DNA from: Flavobacteriaceae bacterium
GTDB taxonomy: Bacteria > Bacteroidota > Bacteroidia > Flavobacteriales > Flavobacteriaceae
Direction: 5' to 3'
Assembly: GCA_013043685.1 (NCBI GenBank)
Contig: JABDNT010000016.1
Location: forward strand, 121,333-185,332
Length of the DNA stretch: 64,000 nt
Both the position numbers and the translations under genes were made by a program. Each line of letters opens with the position of its first letter. The first letter of the stretch is position 1. Below the pieces are notes generated by a model. That model saw only the letters and a list, made by a program, of their open reading frames with translations, was not told the origin of the DNA and made no database searches. Below, in pieces: positions 53,684 to 61,324 of this stretch.

Positions 53684-53743
53684 ATTGTATATCCGTATTA
53701 ACGGCGGCAAATATCTTGCGTAAGTTTTTGTTTTGCAAACGCA

Positions 53744-54334
53744 TTAACGTTTCTTTTTTGCCATTGGAAATTTCATCCTGTAAGCTACATCTATTTTTCC
53801 CTTTGAAATGTTCGCTAATCTGCCTTTTATTAAACGCTTTTTTAAAGGCGATAGTTTATCGGTGAATAGTATTCCTTCAATGTGATCGTATTCATGCTGA
53901 ATGATCCGCGCCACAATACCGTCGTAAGTTTCTTTGTGTTTTTTGAAGTTCTCATCCATGTATTCCATGGTGATCTGAGGTTTCCTAAAAACGTCCTCGT
54001 TTATGTCTGGGATACTCAGGCACCCCTCATTAAAAGCCCATTCATCTCCTTCCTCCTCTACGATCTTCGCATTGATAAAAACTTTTTTAAAGGTGGAAAC
54101 ATACTCGCGTTCCTTCTCCGTTAGGTCATCATCATCTTCGAAAGGTGTAGCATCCACTATAAACAGCCGTATTGATTTAGCTACTTGTGGAGCCGCCAAG
54201 CCAATCCCTCTGGCCGCGTACATCGTTTCGAACATATTCTCGATCAATTCATCCAGCTTTGGATAGTCTTTATCAATTTCTTTTGTCTCTTGTCGTAATG
54301 CAGCATCTCCATATGCCACAATTGGTAAAATCAT
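53744..54334 (-). CDS. def: Peptide deformylase
   Basis: Removes the formyl group from nascent polypeptides. The 196-residue protein has the three family motifs: GIGLAAPQ (43-50), EGCLSIP with metal ligand C105, and QHEYDHIEG with ligands H147 and H151 and catalytic E148. An insert with an acidic loop (DDDDLTEKER) sits between the first two motifs, as in type II-like deformylases. It follows ruvX by 4 nt. Confidence 0.96.
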   Translation of the reverse strand: MILPIVAYGDAALRQETKEIDKDYPKLDELIENMFETMYAARGIGLAAPQVAKSIRLFIVDATPFEDDDDLTEKEREYVSTFKKVFINAKIVEEEGDEWAFNEGCLSIPDINEDVFRKPQITMEYMDENFKKHKETYDGIVARIIQHEYDHIEGILFTDKLSPLKKRLIKGRLANISKGKIDVAYRMKFPMAKKKR

Positions 54335-54338
54335 AATC

Positions 54339-54749
54339 TTAATTATTATATAAATAATCCTGAAGTAAGATGGTCGCGCTTATTTCATCAATCAAGGCCT
54401 TGTTACGACGCTTTTTCTTTTTCAATCCGCTGTCTATCATGGCCTGAAACGCTCGTTTACTGCTAAAACGTTCATCTACCCGAATGACCTTCATATCAGG
54501 ATATTTATCGGTAAACTCTGTAAGGAAATTTTTAATCTCCTCCTCTACGGCACTATGGGTGCCATCTTTCTGTTTGGGTTCTCCCACCAGGACCAATTCC
54601 ACGGTTTCATCCTCAAAATAGGTCTGCAGAAATGACATTAGATCTTCGGTAGCAACTGTAGTCAGACCAGAGGCTATCATCTTCAACTCATCGGTGATTG
54701 CAATTCCGGTTCGCTTTGTTCCATAGTCTATAGCGAGAATGCGTCCCAT
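54339..54749 (-). CDS. ruvX: RuvX/YqgF family Holliday junction resolvase
   Basis: A 136-residue RNase H-fold nuclease. D8 in AIDYGTKRTGIA, E around residue 95 in VRVDERFSSKRA and D around 122 in LIDEISATILLQDYL form the expected acidic triad. In E. coli YqgF processes pre-16S rRNA; in Mycobacterium RuvX resolves Holliday junctions, so the exact function is open. It heads a ruvX-def unit with an own promoter. Confidence 0.93.
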   Translation of the reverse strand: MGRILAIDYGTKRTGIAITDELKMIASGLTTVATEDLMSFLQTYFEDETVELVLVGEPKQKDGTHSAVEEEIKNFLTEFTDKYPDMKVIRVDERFSSKRAFQAMIDSGLKKKKRRNKALIDEISATILLQDYLYNN

Positions 54750-54757
54750 ACAGGGCG

Positions 54758-54765
54758 CAAAAATA
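54758..54765 (-). promoter_or_regulatory. Putative -7 box for ruvX-def
   Basis: Minus strand TATTTTTG, a full match, 8 nt before the ATG at 54749. Confidence 0.5.
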
Positions 54766-54817
54766 CCGATTTGTTAAATAGTATGCTAAAAATTACAACG
54801 GATTTAACGGCAGGAGT

Positions 54818-54825
54818 TATCTTTG
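54818..54825 (+). promoter_or_regulatory. Putative -7 box for dapD
   Basis: TATCTTTG, a full match, 18 nt before the ATG at 54844. It overlaps the in-frame TTG at 54823, so that upstream start is unlikely. Confidence 0.55.
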
Positions 54826-54843
54826 CGCAAACACGTGAACAGA

Positions 54844-55659
54844 ATGACAGAGCTTCAGAAACACATTGAAAAAGCCTGGGAAGACCGTTCCCTTCTAACT
54901 GAAACCGCAACCATAAATGCCATTCGCGAAGTGGTAAGACTGTGTGACGAAGGCGAATTGCGCTGTGCCCAACCTACGGACGATGGCTGGCAGGTGAATG
55001 AATGGGTAAAGAAAGCTGTGGTACTCTATTTTCCAATTCAGAAAATGAAGACCATGGAAGCGGGCATTTTTGAATATCATGATAAAATCCCTTTAAAGAA
55101 AGGCTACGAAGCGAAAGGTATCCGCGTGGTCCCTCATGCCGTGGCAAGACATGGGGCGTATATCTCCAAAGGTGTGATCATGATGCCAAGTTATGTGAAT
55201 ATTGGAGCTTATGTGGATGAAGGAACCATGGTAGATACCTGGGCAACTGTGGGCAGCTGTGCACAGATTGGTAGGAATGTGCACATTAGTGGTGGTGTGG
55301 GTATTGGAGGTGTACTGGAACCTTTACAGGCTGCACCCGTGATTATTGAAGACAATTGTTTTATTGGTTCTCGTTGCATTGTTGTGGAAGGGGTTCGTGT
55401 GGAAAGCGAAGCAGTACTCGGAGCGAATGTGGTATTAACCGCCTCGACCAAGATCATAGATGTAACAGGTGATGAACCTGTTGAGATGAAAGGTAGAGTC
55501 CCGGCACGATCTGTAGTGATCCCAGGTAGTTATTCCAAGAAATTTCCTGCTGGAAATTACAATGTGCCCTGTGCACTTATAATCGGAACTCGTAAAGAGA
55601 GTACAAACAAAAAAACTTCTCTTAACGATGCACTGCGGGAATATGATGTTGCTGTCTAA
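54844..55659 (+). CDS. dapD: 2,3,4,5-tetrahydropyridine-2,6-dicarboxylate N-succinyltransferase
   Basis: Succinyl-CoA-dependent step of DAP/lysine synthesis. The 271-residue protein has an N-terminal helical domain (RSLLTETATINAIREVV, DGWQVNEWVKKAVVLYF) and a left-handed parallel beta-helix of hexapeptide repeats (VNIGAYVDEGTMVDTWATVG, IGRNVHISGGVGIGG). The conserved active-site region and the C-terminal IIGTRKESTNKKTSLNDALR fit the family. It pairs functionally with dapB at 9378, but the two genes are 45 kb apart. Confidence 0.95.
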   Translation: MTELQKHIEKAWEDRSLLTETATINAIREVVRLCDEGELRCAQPTDDGWQVNEWVKKAVVLYFPIQKMKTMEAGIFEYHDKIPLKKGYEAKGIRVVPHAVARHGAYISKGVIMMPSYVNIGAYVDEGTMVDTWATVGSCAQIGRNVHISGGVGIGGVLEPLQAAPVIIEDNCFIGSRCIVVEGVRVESEAVLGANVVLTASTKIIDVTGDEPVEMKGRVPARSVVIPGSYSKKFPAGNYNVPCALIIGTRKESTNKKTSLNDALREYDVAV

Positions 55660-55727
55660 GCTGTGCTGAAGATTTGCGGAGGATAATTTTCTGACGGGGA
55701 CCCGTTGCTACGATATGATACGAAGTC

Positions 55728-56483
55728 TCATTTTCTACGCCGGCGTTTTCTTAGTTTCTTCGAATTTACTTTTTTCTGAAAGGCCCTGCTGTACTTTGTC
55801 ATTAAAGCGTGAGTTTGTTCGTAGGTCTTTCCATAGAGCTCTGCATAGGTTTCAGACATAATATTGATCATATTTTTGGAAAGCCATAACCTTCTCATGT
55901 TGTGCATTCTCTTGCCGAATGACATGGATTCGAATCGCATTCGATTCAGATCAATGAGGTAAAAGTCGTATTGACCATCCCCTTTATCAATGATCAGCGT
56001 ATTCCCCGGGGAATGATCGAGGAAGTTTATATTATTTTCATGAAGTTTGAAGGTGAACCTAGCAACTTGTCTCAGTATCTCGTTACGATTAGGCCATTTC
56101 GGATTGTGATTCAGGACCCTGAAATCAAAATCGTAATCCATATGCCTGCTGATATAATAACTTTCCCTGAGGCCTCCGGAAAATATTTCAGAATAGCACA
56201 CCGGAAATGGGGTGTTGATCCCCAGTTCGATTAACCTGAAAGCATGTTCAAAGGACCGGCATGCCTTACTCTTCCGCAGGAATCTATATACCAAACCCTG
56301 AAAAAGACCCGGGGTTTTGAATTTTTTAATATTGTAGGTCTCTCCGTCAATAGTTACTTTTTTAATCACATTGCGGTCTCCCCTGGTCACAAATTCCTGG
56401 TTCTCCTGAAATCCATCTATTGCCGACTGCAATTGCGATTTCAACGCCTCAAAATCTGGATGTACTACAAAGGTTTTAGCCAT
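55728..56483 (-). CDS. Lipopolysaccharide kinase (Kdo/WaaP family)
   Basis: A 251-residue protein kinase-like fold that probably phosphorylates an LPS core sugar. The catalytic loop FLDHSPGNTLI (HxxxxxN type, D expected as base) and LIDLNRMRF in the metal-binding DFG position are visible, with a conserved Lys region KFKTPGLFQGLVYRFLRKS upstream. An alternative start at 56633 would overlap the divergent GT9 gene, so 56483 is preferred. The C-terminus is very basic (KKLRKRRRRK). It faces the GT9 gene across a 45-bp spacer. Confidence 0.82.
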   Translation of the reverse strand: MAKTFVVHPDFEALKSQLQSAIDGFQENQEFVTRGDRNVIKKVTIDGETYNIKKFKTPGLFQGLVYRFLRKSKACRSFEHAFRLIELGINTPFPVCYSEIFSGGLRESYYISRHMDYDFDFRVLNHNPKWPNRNEILRQVARFTFKLHENNINFLDHSPGNTLIIDKGDGQYDFYLIDLNRMRFESMSFGKRMHNMRRLWLSKNMINIMSETYAELYGKTYEQTHALMTKYSRAFQKKVNSKKLRKRRRRK

Positions 56484-56528
56484 GTTAAATTTTAATAACT
56501 TCGAAAAAAGAGATACTTTGCGAAGGTA

Positions 56529-57608
56529 ATGCAACCTAAGAAAATACTCGTTATACAAAACAAAAGAATTGGTGACGTTCTCATTAGTTCGGTGATCGCA
56601 AACAATATTAAAAAGGTTTTCCCGAACAGTCATGTCACCTATTTTGTCTATGATTACACGGTGGGTGTTTTAGAACAAAATCCAAACATCGATAATATCA
56701 TCAGCGTTAGGGAAAAGGAGCTAAAAAAGATACCGAATTTACTGAAAACCATGCGCAAGATCAGGAAAGGGAAATACGATATTATCTTCGATCCGTATTC
56801 TAAATTTCAGAGCCGCATGATGTGCCTGTCAAGCCGGGCGGAGTATCGTATCGGACTCAAACGCGCACATAAAACATTAAAACTACCATTTTATACCCAC
56901 CCCGTTAGTTTTCTTGAAAAACGCTCGAAAAATTGTGGTAAGGCTATTGAAGACCGAATCAATTTGATAAGTTCAGTCTTCAAGCTCGAGAACCCGGATT
57001 ACGAACCCAAGATTTTCCTTACTTCCCAAGAAAAGCAATTCGATGCTCTGGCCGAAGTGAAGAAACCTGTAATTATGCTAGGTGTATTGGGCAGTACTCC
57101 CCAGAAGTCAATGCCCTACGAATATGTTTCCCAGTTGATCAATTACATCACCGACAATTACGATGTTTCTATCCTCTTCAATTATGCACCTCATCAAAAA
57201 CCAGACGCTGATAAGATCTTTCATCTTTGTCGAGGAAAGGACCAGATCAACCTGGATATTTACGAAGACTCAATTCGCGGATTTATTAAACTGATGAATC
57301 AATGTGACTTATTAGTTTCTAACGAAGGCGGAAGTGTGCACATTACCAAGGCACTGCACAAACCAACATTTACTATATATTCACCTTACGTGAACAAAGA
57401 ACACTGGTCCAGTTTTGAAGATGGAATTACGCACGACTCTATTCATTTACTGGAGGAAAAACCAGATCTTTTCGACAGTTTTACCCTGGAAGAACGCAGA
57501 AGGATTGAACTAAACCCGGATGAATTATATCAACAATTAACTCCTGAAATGATTTTGAATAAATTGAAACCATTTCTGGAACATCACCTTAAAAACGTCA
57601 GAAAGTGA
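56529..57608 (+). CDS. Glycosyltransferase family 9 (heptosyltransferase-like)
   Basis: A 359-residue GT-B enzyme, probably adding ADP-heptose or a related sugar to the LPS inner core. Family features are ILVIQNKRIGDVLISSVIANN near the N-terminus, YDIIFDPYSKFQSRMMC and the C-terminal donor site LVSNEGGSVHITKALHKPTFTIY. It is soluble or membrane-peripheral on the cytoplasmic face. A methyltransferase gene starts 1 nt after the stop, and a WaaP-like kinase gene lies divergently upstream, consistent with an LPS-core cluster. Confidence 0.88.
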   Translation: MQPKKILVIQNKRIGDVLISSVIANNIKKVFPNSHVTYFVYDYTVGVLEQNPNIDNIISVREKELKKIPNLLKTMRKIRKGKYDIIFDPYSKFQSRMMCLSSRAEYRIGLKRAHKTLKLPFYTHPVSFLEKRSKNCGKAIEDRINLISSVFKLENPDYEPKIFLTSQEKQFDALAEVKKPVIMLGVLGSTPQKSMPYEYVSQLINYITDNYDVSILFNYAPHQKPDADKIFHLCRGKDQINLDIYEDSIRGFIKLMNQCDLLVSNEGGSVHITKALHKPTFTIYSPYVNKEHWSSFEDGITHDSIHLLEEKPDLFDSFTLEERRRIELNPDELYQQLTPEMILNKLKPFLEHHLKNVRK

Positions 57609-57609
57609 T

Positions 57610-58191
57610 ATGAATCTGATCGACAAATTTCATCACTGGCGGAGAAAATTACGCTGGAACAAGCAGTATAAAAGTGGCCGATGGGAAAGTTTACAAAGTG
57701 AAAAGGAAATAGGGCGTTATCATCAAATTGTGAGTTATATTGATGAATTCGGTCCCAAGAATCCCTCCATTCTCGATATTGGCTGTGGTGATGGAGTTCT
57801 GAACTTACGTATGGACAACCTGGATTACAGTTATTTTCTTGGAGTGGATTTCTCGAAAGTATCTATTGAAAAAGCAAAGAAAAAGAATTTCCCGAAATCG
57901 GAATTCATCGCTGCAGACGCAATACATTTTTCTCCCGGCCGAAGTTTTGATGCCATTGTTTTCAATGAAGCTTTCTACTATATTCATGATAGCGAGAAGC
58001 AAAATGTTCTGGACAGGATGTTGGAGTACTTAAATGAGGAAGGAGTGATGATCATTTCCATTTACAGGGAGGGAACAGGTTGTTGGGAGTATTTTAAAGA
58101 AAATCCCAAACTCCGAGAATTAGCCTTTACAAAGGTAACTACCGATGAAGAGTTGCGATACTGGAAAATTGGGGTGTATAAAAAGACCTGA
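57610..58191 (+). CDS. Class I SAM-dependent methyltransferase
   Basis: A 193-residue protein with SAM motif I SILDIGCGDGVLNLR, an acidic residue in LGVDFSKVSIEKA and FDAIVFNEAFYYI as motif IV. The N-terminus is basic. It probably modifies a sugar or lipid precursor of the surrounding LPS pathway, but the substrate is not evident. It converges with the next GT2 gene with no base between the two stop codons (58191|58192). Confidence 0.85.
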   Translation: MNLIDKFHHWRRKLRWNKQYKSGRWESLQSEKEIGRYHQIVSYIDEFGPKNPSILDIGCGDGVLNLRMDNLDYSYFLGVDFSKVSIEKAKKKNFPKSEFIAADAIHFSPGRSFDAIVFNEAFYYIHDSEKQNVLDRMLEYLNEEGVMIISIYREGTGCWEYFKENPKLRELAFTKVTTDEELRYWKIGVYKKT

Positions 58192-59010
58192 TTATTTCTC
58201 AATGCCATACTCAGTCCATATCTTTTTCTCATCGTGGGTTTCCTTACGTATAGCTCGATTCTTATCGATGGATTCCTGATTTTTATATCCCCTTGGATGA
58301 TCCAGATGGATCACTACAGCATTATAGCGTATCTGTTTGCTCTTGACACCATAGTTCATTAAACGTTCACCTAATTCACGATCCTGTCCGCCGTACTGCA
58401 TCCGCTCGTCGAATCCGTTTATGGAAACAATATCTTCCTTCCAGCCACTTGCATTATGGCCGTTCCAACTCGCGTTAGTGGGCGTAACTCTATTCAGAAA
58501 TGCTGCTAAAACTGTTCCTGCAGAGAGTTTATTATTCTTAAAGGACGACTTGAGTCCATGCTTCTTCAGCCAGGCGACATCGAAACAATCTTCAGAATAA
58601 ATATTATTCCTGCCTATCAATTCTGAAATATCCATAGGTAGCATGAAATAACCCCCGGATAGGAAATAACCCTTTTCGCGGTACTTCACATGCTGCTCCA
58701 CAAAATCTTTGCGAGGAATACAGTCACCGTCACTCATAATGATATAAGGAGTATTGCATTTTACGATGGCCTTATTCAGAATTTCAGATTTCTGAAACCC
58801 TTTGTCCTCGTGCCATACATGCAGAATGGGATAAAATACTTCATCACTTATTTTATCGATCAGTGCTTTTGTCTCCTCTCCCGAACCATCATCGGCAATA
58901 ACAAGCTCGAACATTCGATAGGTCTGGTTGTTGTATCCCAAAAGAACCTTTTCCAGCCATGCCGGGGAATTATAAGTACTAATGATAATCGAAGTATCGA
59001 TCTTTTGCAT
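58192..59010 (-). CDS. Glycosyltransferase family 2
   Basis: A 272-residue GT-A enzyme. The N-terminal sequence TSIIISTYNSPAWLEKVL and LVIADDGSGEET form the nucleotide site, and MSDGDCIPR is the DxD-type metal motif. A galactosyltransferase-like C-terminal block (ASGWKEDIVSINGFDERMQ, GGQDRELGERL) resembles enzymes of LPS or capsule assembly. The -7 box TATCTTTG ends exactly 4 nt before the ATG, and the promoter overlaps that of the divergent GT2 gene at 59046. Confidence 0.88.
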   Translation of the reverse strand: MQKIDTSIIISTYNSPAWLEKVLLGYNNQTYRMFELVIADDGSGEETKALIDKISDEVFYPILHVWHEDKGFQKSEILNKAIVKCNTPYIIMSDGDCIPRKDFVEQHVKYREKGYFLSGGYFMLPMDISELIGRNNIYSEDCFDVAWLKKHGLKSSFKNNKLSAGTVLAAFLNRVTPTNASWNGHNASGWKEDIVSINGFDERMQYGGQDRELGERLMNYGVKSKQIRYNAVVIHLDHPRGYKNQESIDKNRAIRKETHDEKKIWTEYGIEK

Positions 59011-59014
59011 GTCG

Positions 59015-59022
59015 CAAAGATA
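59015..59022 (-). promoter_or_regulatory. -7 box abutting the GT2 start at 59010
   Basis: Minus strand TATCTTTG, ends exactly 4 nt before the ATG. Minus-strand TTG at 59046-59044, 21 nt upstream of the box, may be the -33 element and overlaps the start codon of the opposite gene. Confidence 0.5.
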
Positions 59023-59033
59023 AAGTTAATTAG

Positions 59034-59041
59034 TAAGTTTG
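59034..59041 (+). promoter_or_regulatory. -7 box abutting the GT2 start at 59046
   Basis: TAAGTTTG, a full match, ends exactly 4 nt before the ATG. No TTG lies at ideal distance. Confidence 0.5.
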
Positions 59042-59045
59042 TCCA

Positions 59046-59783
59046 ATGCATTCCCTATCGGTTATCATACCAGCCTATAATGAAGAAAACTATATTGAGG
59101 ACGCCTTACGGTCTGTAGCGTTCGCTGATGAAATAGTCCTGATAGATTCTTATAGCACGGACAGTACAGTGGAAATTGCGAAGCCGTACATCACTAAACT
59201 ATTGCAACGGAAGTTCGATAATTTTTCAGCCCAGAAGAATTTTGCGCTGGAACATGTTTCAAGTGATTGGGTGTTGTTTTTAGATGCCGATGAGCGGGTA
59301 ACGCATTCTCTTGAGGACGAAATAAAAAAAACGATCGCTCATCCCAAACACGCAGGTTACAAGATAAATTTTCCGCATTTTTATATGAATCGGTTTCTAT
59401 ATCATCATAGCGATGATGTGTTGCGACTGGTAAAAAGGGCTGGAGCGCATTTTATGGGTAGTGTACATGAAAAACTACATTGCGACGGTTCTGTAGGTAA
59501 GCTTAAGAACCATATGCTGCATTATACCTATAAAGGCCTTGAGCCTTATATTCGGAAAAAGGAATCCTACGCGTGGTTTCAGGCAGAACAGCTTTATAAA
59601 AAAGGTAAGAAAGCAACCTGGTTTCATCTTTTCTTCAAACCCGGCTATCGCTTTTTCAGGTCCTATGTCGTTAAAGGGGGATTCAAGGATGGAATTCCGG
59701 GTCTCACTGTGGCCATGGTTAACGCATATGGTGTGTTTCAACGATATGTGAAGCTGAGACTATTGCATAAAGGAATGCGCTAG
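59046..59783 (+). CDS. Glycosyltransferase family 2 (WaaE/KdtX-like), copy 1
   Basis: A 245-residue GT2 of the LPS-core beta-glucosyltransferase type. SVIIPAYNEENYIEDAL and EIVLIDSYSTDSTVEIA start the GT-A fold, QRKFDNFSAQKNFALE and VLFLDADERV follow, and KRAGAHFMGSVHEKLHCDG is the acceptor-side motif. The downstream half is rich in basic and aromatic residues, suggesting membrane association. It is paralogous to the enzyme at 60552 and converges with the deacetylase gene after 5 nt. Confidence 0.87.
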   Translation: MHSLSVIIPAYNEENYIEDALRSVAFADEIVLIDSYSTDSTVEIAKPYITKLLQRKFDNFSAQKNFALEHVSSDWVLFLDADERVTHSLEDEIKKTIAHPKHAGYKINFPHFYMNRFLYHHSDDVLRLVKRAGAHFMGSVHEKLHCDGSVGKLKNHMLHYTYKGLEPYIRKKESYAWFQAEQLYKKGKKATWFHLFFKPGYRFFRSYVVKGGFKDGIPGLTVAMVNAYGVFQRYVKLRLLHKGMR

Positions 59784-59788
59784 TTTCA

Positions 59789-60493
59789 CTAAAATACCTT
59801 GCCGAATTTTATTTTTCTTTTGAATTTGGACAGGCCATATTCTCCCTTAATATCCAGTCGCTGAATTTCAAATGAGTTTTTGAACGGGAAAGCGTTCAGC
59901 CTGTTTCCTATTCGTAATCCAAACTTAAAACCTTCCTCTTTCAGTAATGTTATAAATTGTTCTTTTGCCGGTTTCTCCCTTGGATACTTGCCATAGGGAT
60001 AAGCAAGTGCAGGAGAAACGTTGAGATTTTGTTTTGCGATGACTTCCCGACATTTATTTATATCCTCTTTAATTTCTTCAGAAGACATTTGATGAAACTT
60101 TTTATGAAAGAATGAATGGTGTCCAAGTTCTACAAGGGACGGATCCAGGGTATTGAGCTCGGATGACGTCATTATTGGATTTTGCCCCGAATACCACTCA
60201 TCTGTCCCTCCCAGAAACGCCAATGGCACGAAAAGTGTTGCCTTTAATTGATACTTCTGAAGCAATGGCAGTGCGAGCTCTCTAAAGCTAACATAGGCGT
60301 CGTCGAAGGTGATCATAACGTTGTTCCCCGGCGGAAGCTGTCTCAGTTCTTCTAATTCTGAAAAATGCCATGACTTAAAATTATTATCCCGTAACCATTT
60401 GAATTGTTCCTCCAGTCGGCTGGTTCCTATAGTGAGGTCCCTACTCTCACTTACAGAAACATGATGGTACATTAAAACAGGAAGATTTGCCAT
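59789..60493 (-). CDS. Polysaccharide deacetylase (NodB-like)
   Basis: A 234-residue protein of carbohydrate esterase family 4. MYHHVSVSESRD, VMITFDDAYVSFRE with the Asp-Asp metal motif, LGHHSFFHKKF with the His pair and LAYPYGKYPRE are all present. No signal peptide is visible, so it may act on a cytoplasmic or membrane-bound intermediate. A longer frame to 60715 overlaps the neighbouring glycosyltransferase and lacks homology, so I start at 60493. The catalytic set looks complete. Confidence 0.87.
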   Translation of the reverse strand: MANLPVLMYHHVSVSESRDLTIGTSRLEEQFKWLRDNNFKSWHFSELEELRQLPPGNNVMITFDDAYVSFRELALPLLQKYQLKATLFVPLAFLGGTDEWYSGQNPIMTSSELNTLDPSLVELGHHSFFHKKFHQMSSEEIKEDINKCREVIAKQNLNVSPALAYPYGKYPREKPAKEQFITLLKEEGFKFGLRIGNRLNAFPFKNSFEIQRLDIKGEYGLSKFKRKIKFGKVF

Positions 60494-60526
60494 AGGTTGT
60501 TCCGAATAGAATCCTCGTAAAATTAT

Positions 60527-60534
60527 TACTTTTA
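60527..60534 (+). promoter_or_regulatory. Putative -7 box for the GT2-POT-GT4 operon
   Basis: TACTTTTA, 17 nt before the TTG start at 60552. Confidence 0.35.
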
Positions 60535-60551
60535 CCCAAACTACAGACAAT

Positions 60552-61313
60552 TTGCAAGACCATATTCCTATTACCGCCCTGGCGATCACTCTAAACGAAG
60601 CCCAAAATATTGACGGCTTCATTAAAAGCCTGTGGTTTGCAAACGAGGTCATTATCGTAGATTCGTTCAGTACGGATGATACTGTAAAAAAGGCCGAAGT
60701 GCATGAAAAGGTCACTGTTTATCAAAGAAAATTTGATAATTTTTCTGCTCAGAAGAATTATGCAATATCCAAAGCATCGAATGACTGGGTGGTGTTTTTC
60801 GACCCCGATGAAGAAATCACCGAAGCACTAGGAAATGAGATTCTTCAAACCTTAAGTAATCCAGGAGCTATCGCTTATTTTGTAAAAAGACAATTCCATT
60901 TCATGGATAAGAGAATAAAGTATAGTGGTTTCCAAACCGACTGGGTTATCAGGCTTTTTCATAAGAATTATTGTGAGTATAATGGTAGCCTGGTGCATGA
61001 GACCCTATCGGCAGAAGGTAAAACAGCCAGGTTAAAAACCAGGGTGCCACACCATACGTACAAGGGTATTGATGACTATACTGCTAAATTACATCGCTAT
61101 AGTGCCTTGCAAGCACAAATGCTGTACGCCAAAGGAAAACGGCCAAACTTATTGCATTTCCTGTTCAGACCATTTTATCGTTTCTGGCATCAATATCTCA
61201 TAAGACTTGGTATCTTAGATGGGAAAGAAGGCTTCATTCTGGCCTATATAAACAGTTTTTCGGTATTTAAGCGCTATGTAAATCTATGGTTGCTATACCG
61301 GAATATTAACTAA
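60552..61313 (+). CDS. Glycosyltransferase family 2 (WaaE/KdtX-like), copy 2
   Basis: A 253-residue paralogue of the enzyme at 59046: ALAITLNEAQNIDGFI, VIIVDSFSTDDTV, YQRKFDNFSAQKNYAISKAS and WVVFFDPDEEI occur in the same order, then RLFHKNYCEYNGSLVHE. The DADE of copy 1 is DPDE here. The start is TTG at 60552; no in-frame ATG precedes the conserved strand. It is the first gene of a unit continuing with the transporter 11 nt downstream. Confidence 0.85.
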   Translation: MQDHIPITALAITLNEAQNIDGFIKSLWFANEVIIVDSFSTDDTVKKAEVHEKVTVYQRKFDNFSAQKNYAISKASNDWVVFFDPDEEITEALGNEILQTLSNPGAIAYFVKRQFHFMDKRIKYSGFQTDWVIRLFHKNYCEYNGSLVHETLSAEGKTARLKTRVPHHTYKGIDDYTAKLHRYSALQAQMLYAKGKRPNLLHFLFRPFYRFWHQYLIRLGILDGKEGFILAYINSFSVFKRYVNLWLLYRNIN

Positions 61314-61324
61314 GCAGGAAACTC

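Noticed and set aside
54826..54840. AAACACGTGAACA as a possible parS half site
   Set aside because: Only about 10 of 16 bases match the parS palindrome and it overlaps the dapD leader; no second copy near parAB was seen.
55680..55720. Possible ACGGG/CCCGT hairpin between dapD and the WaaP-like kinase gene
   Set aside because: A 5-bp stem with a 2-nt loop and no T-run is too small to be a terminator.
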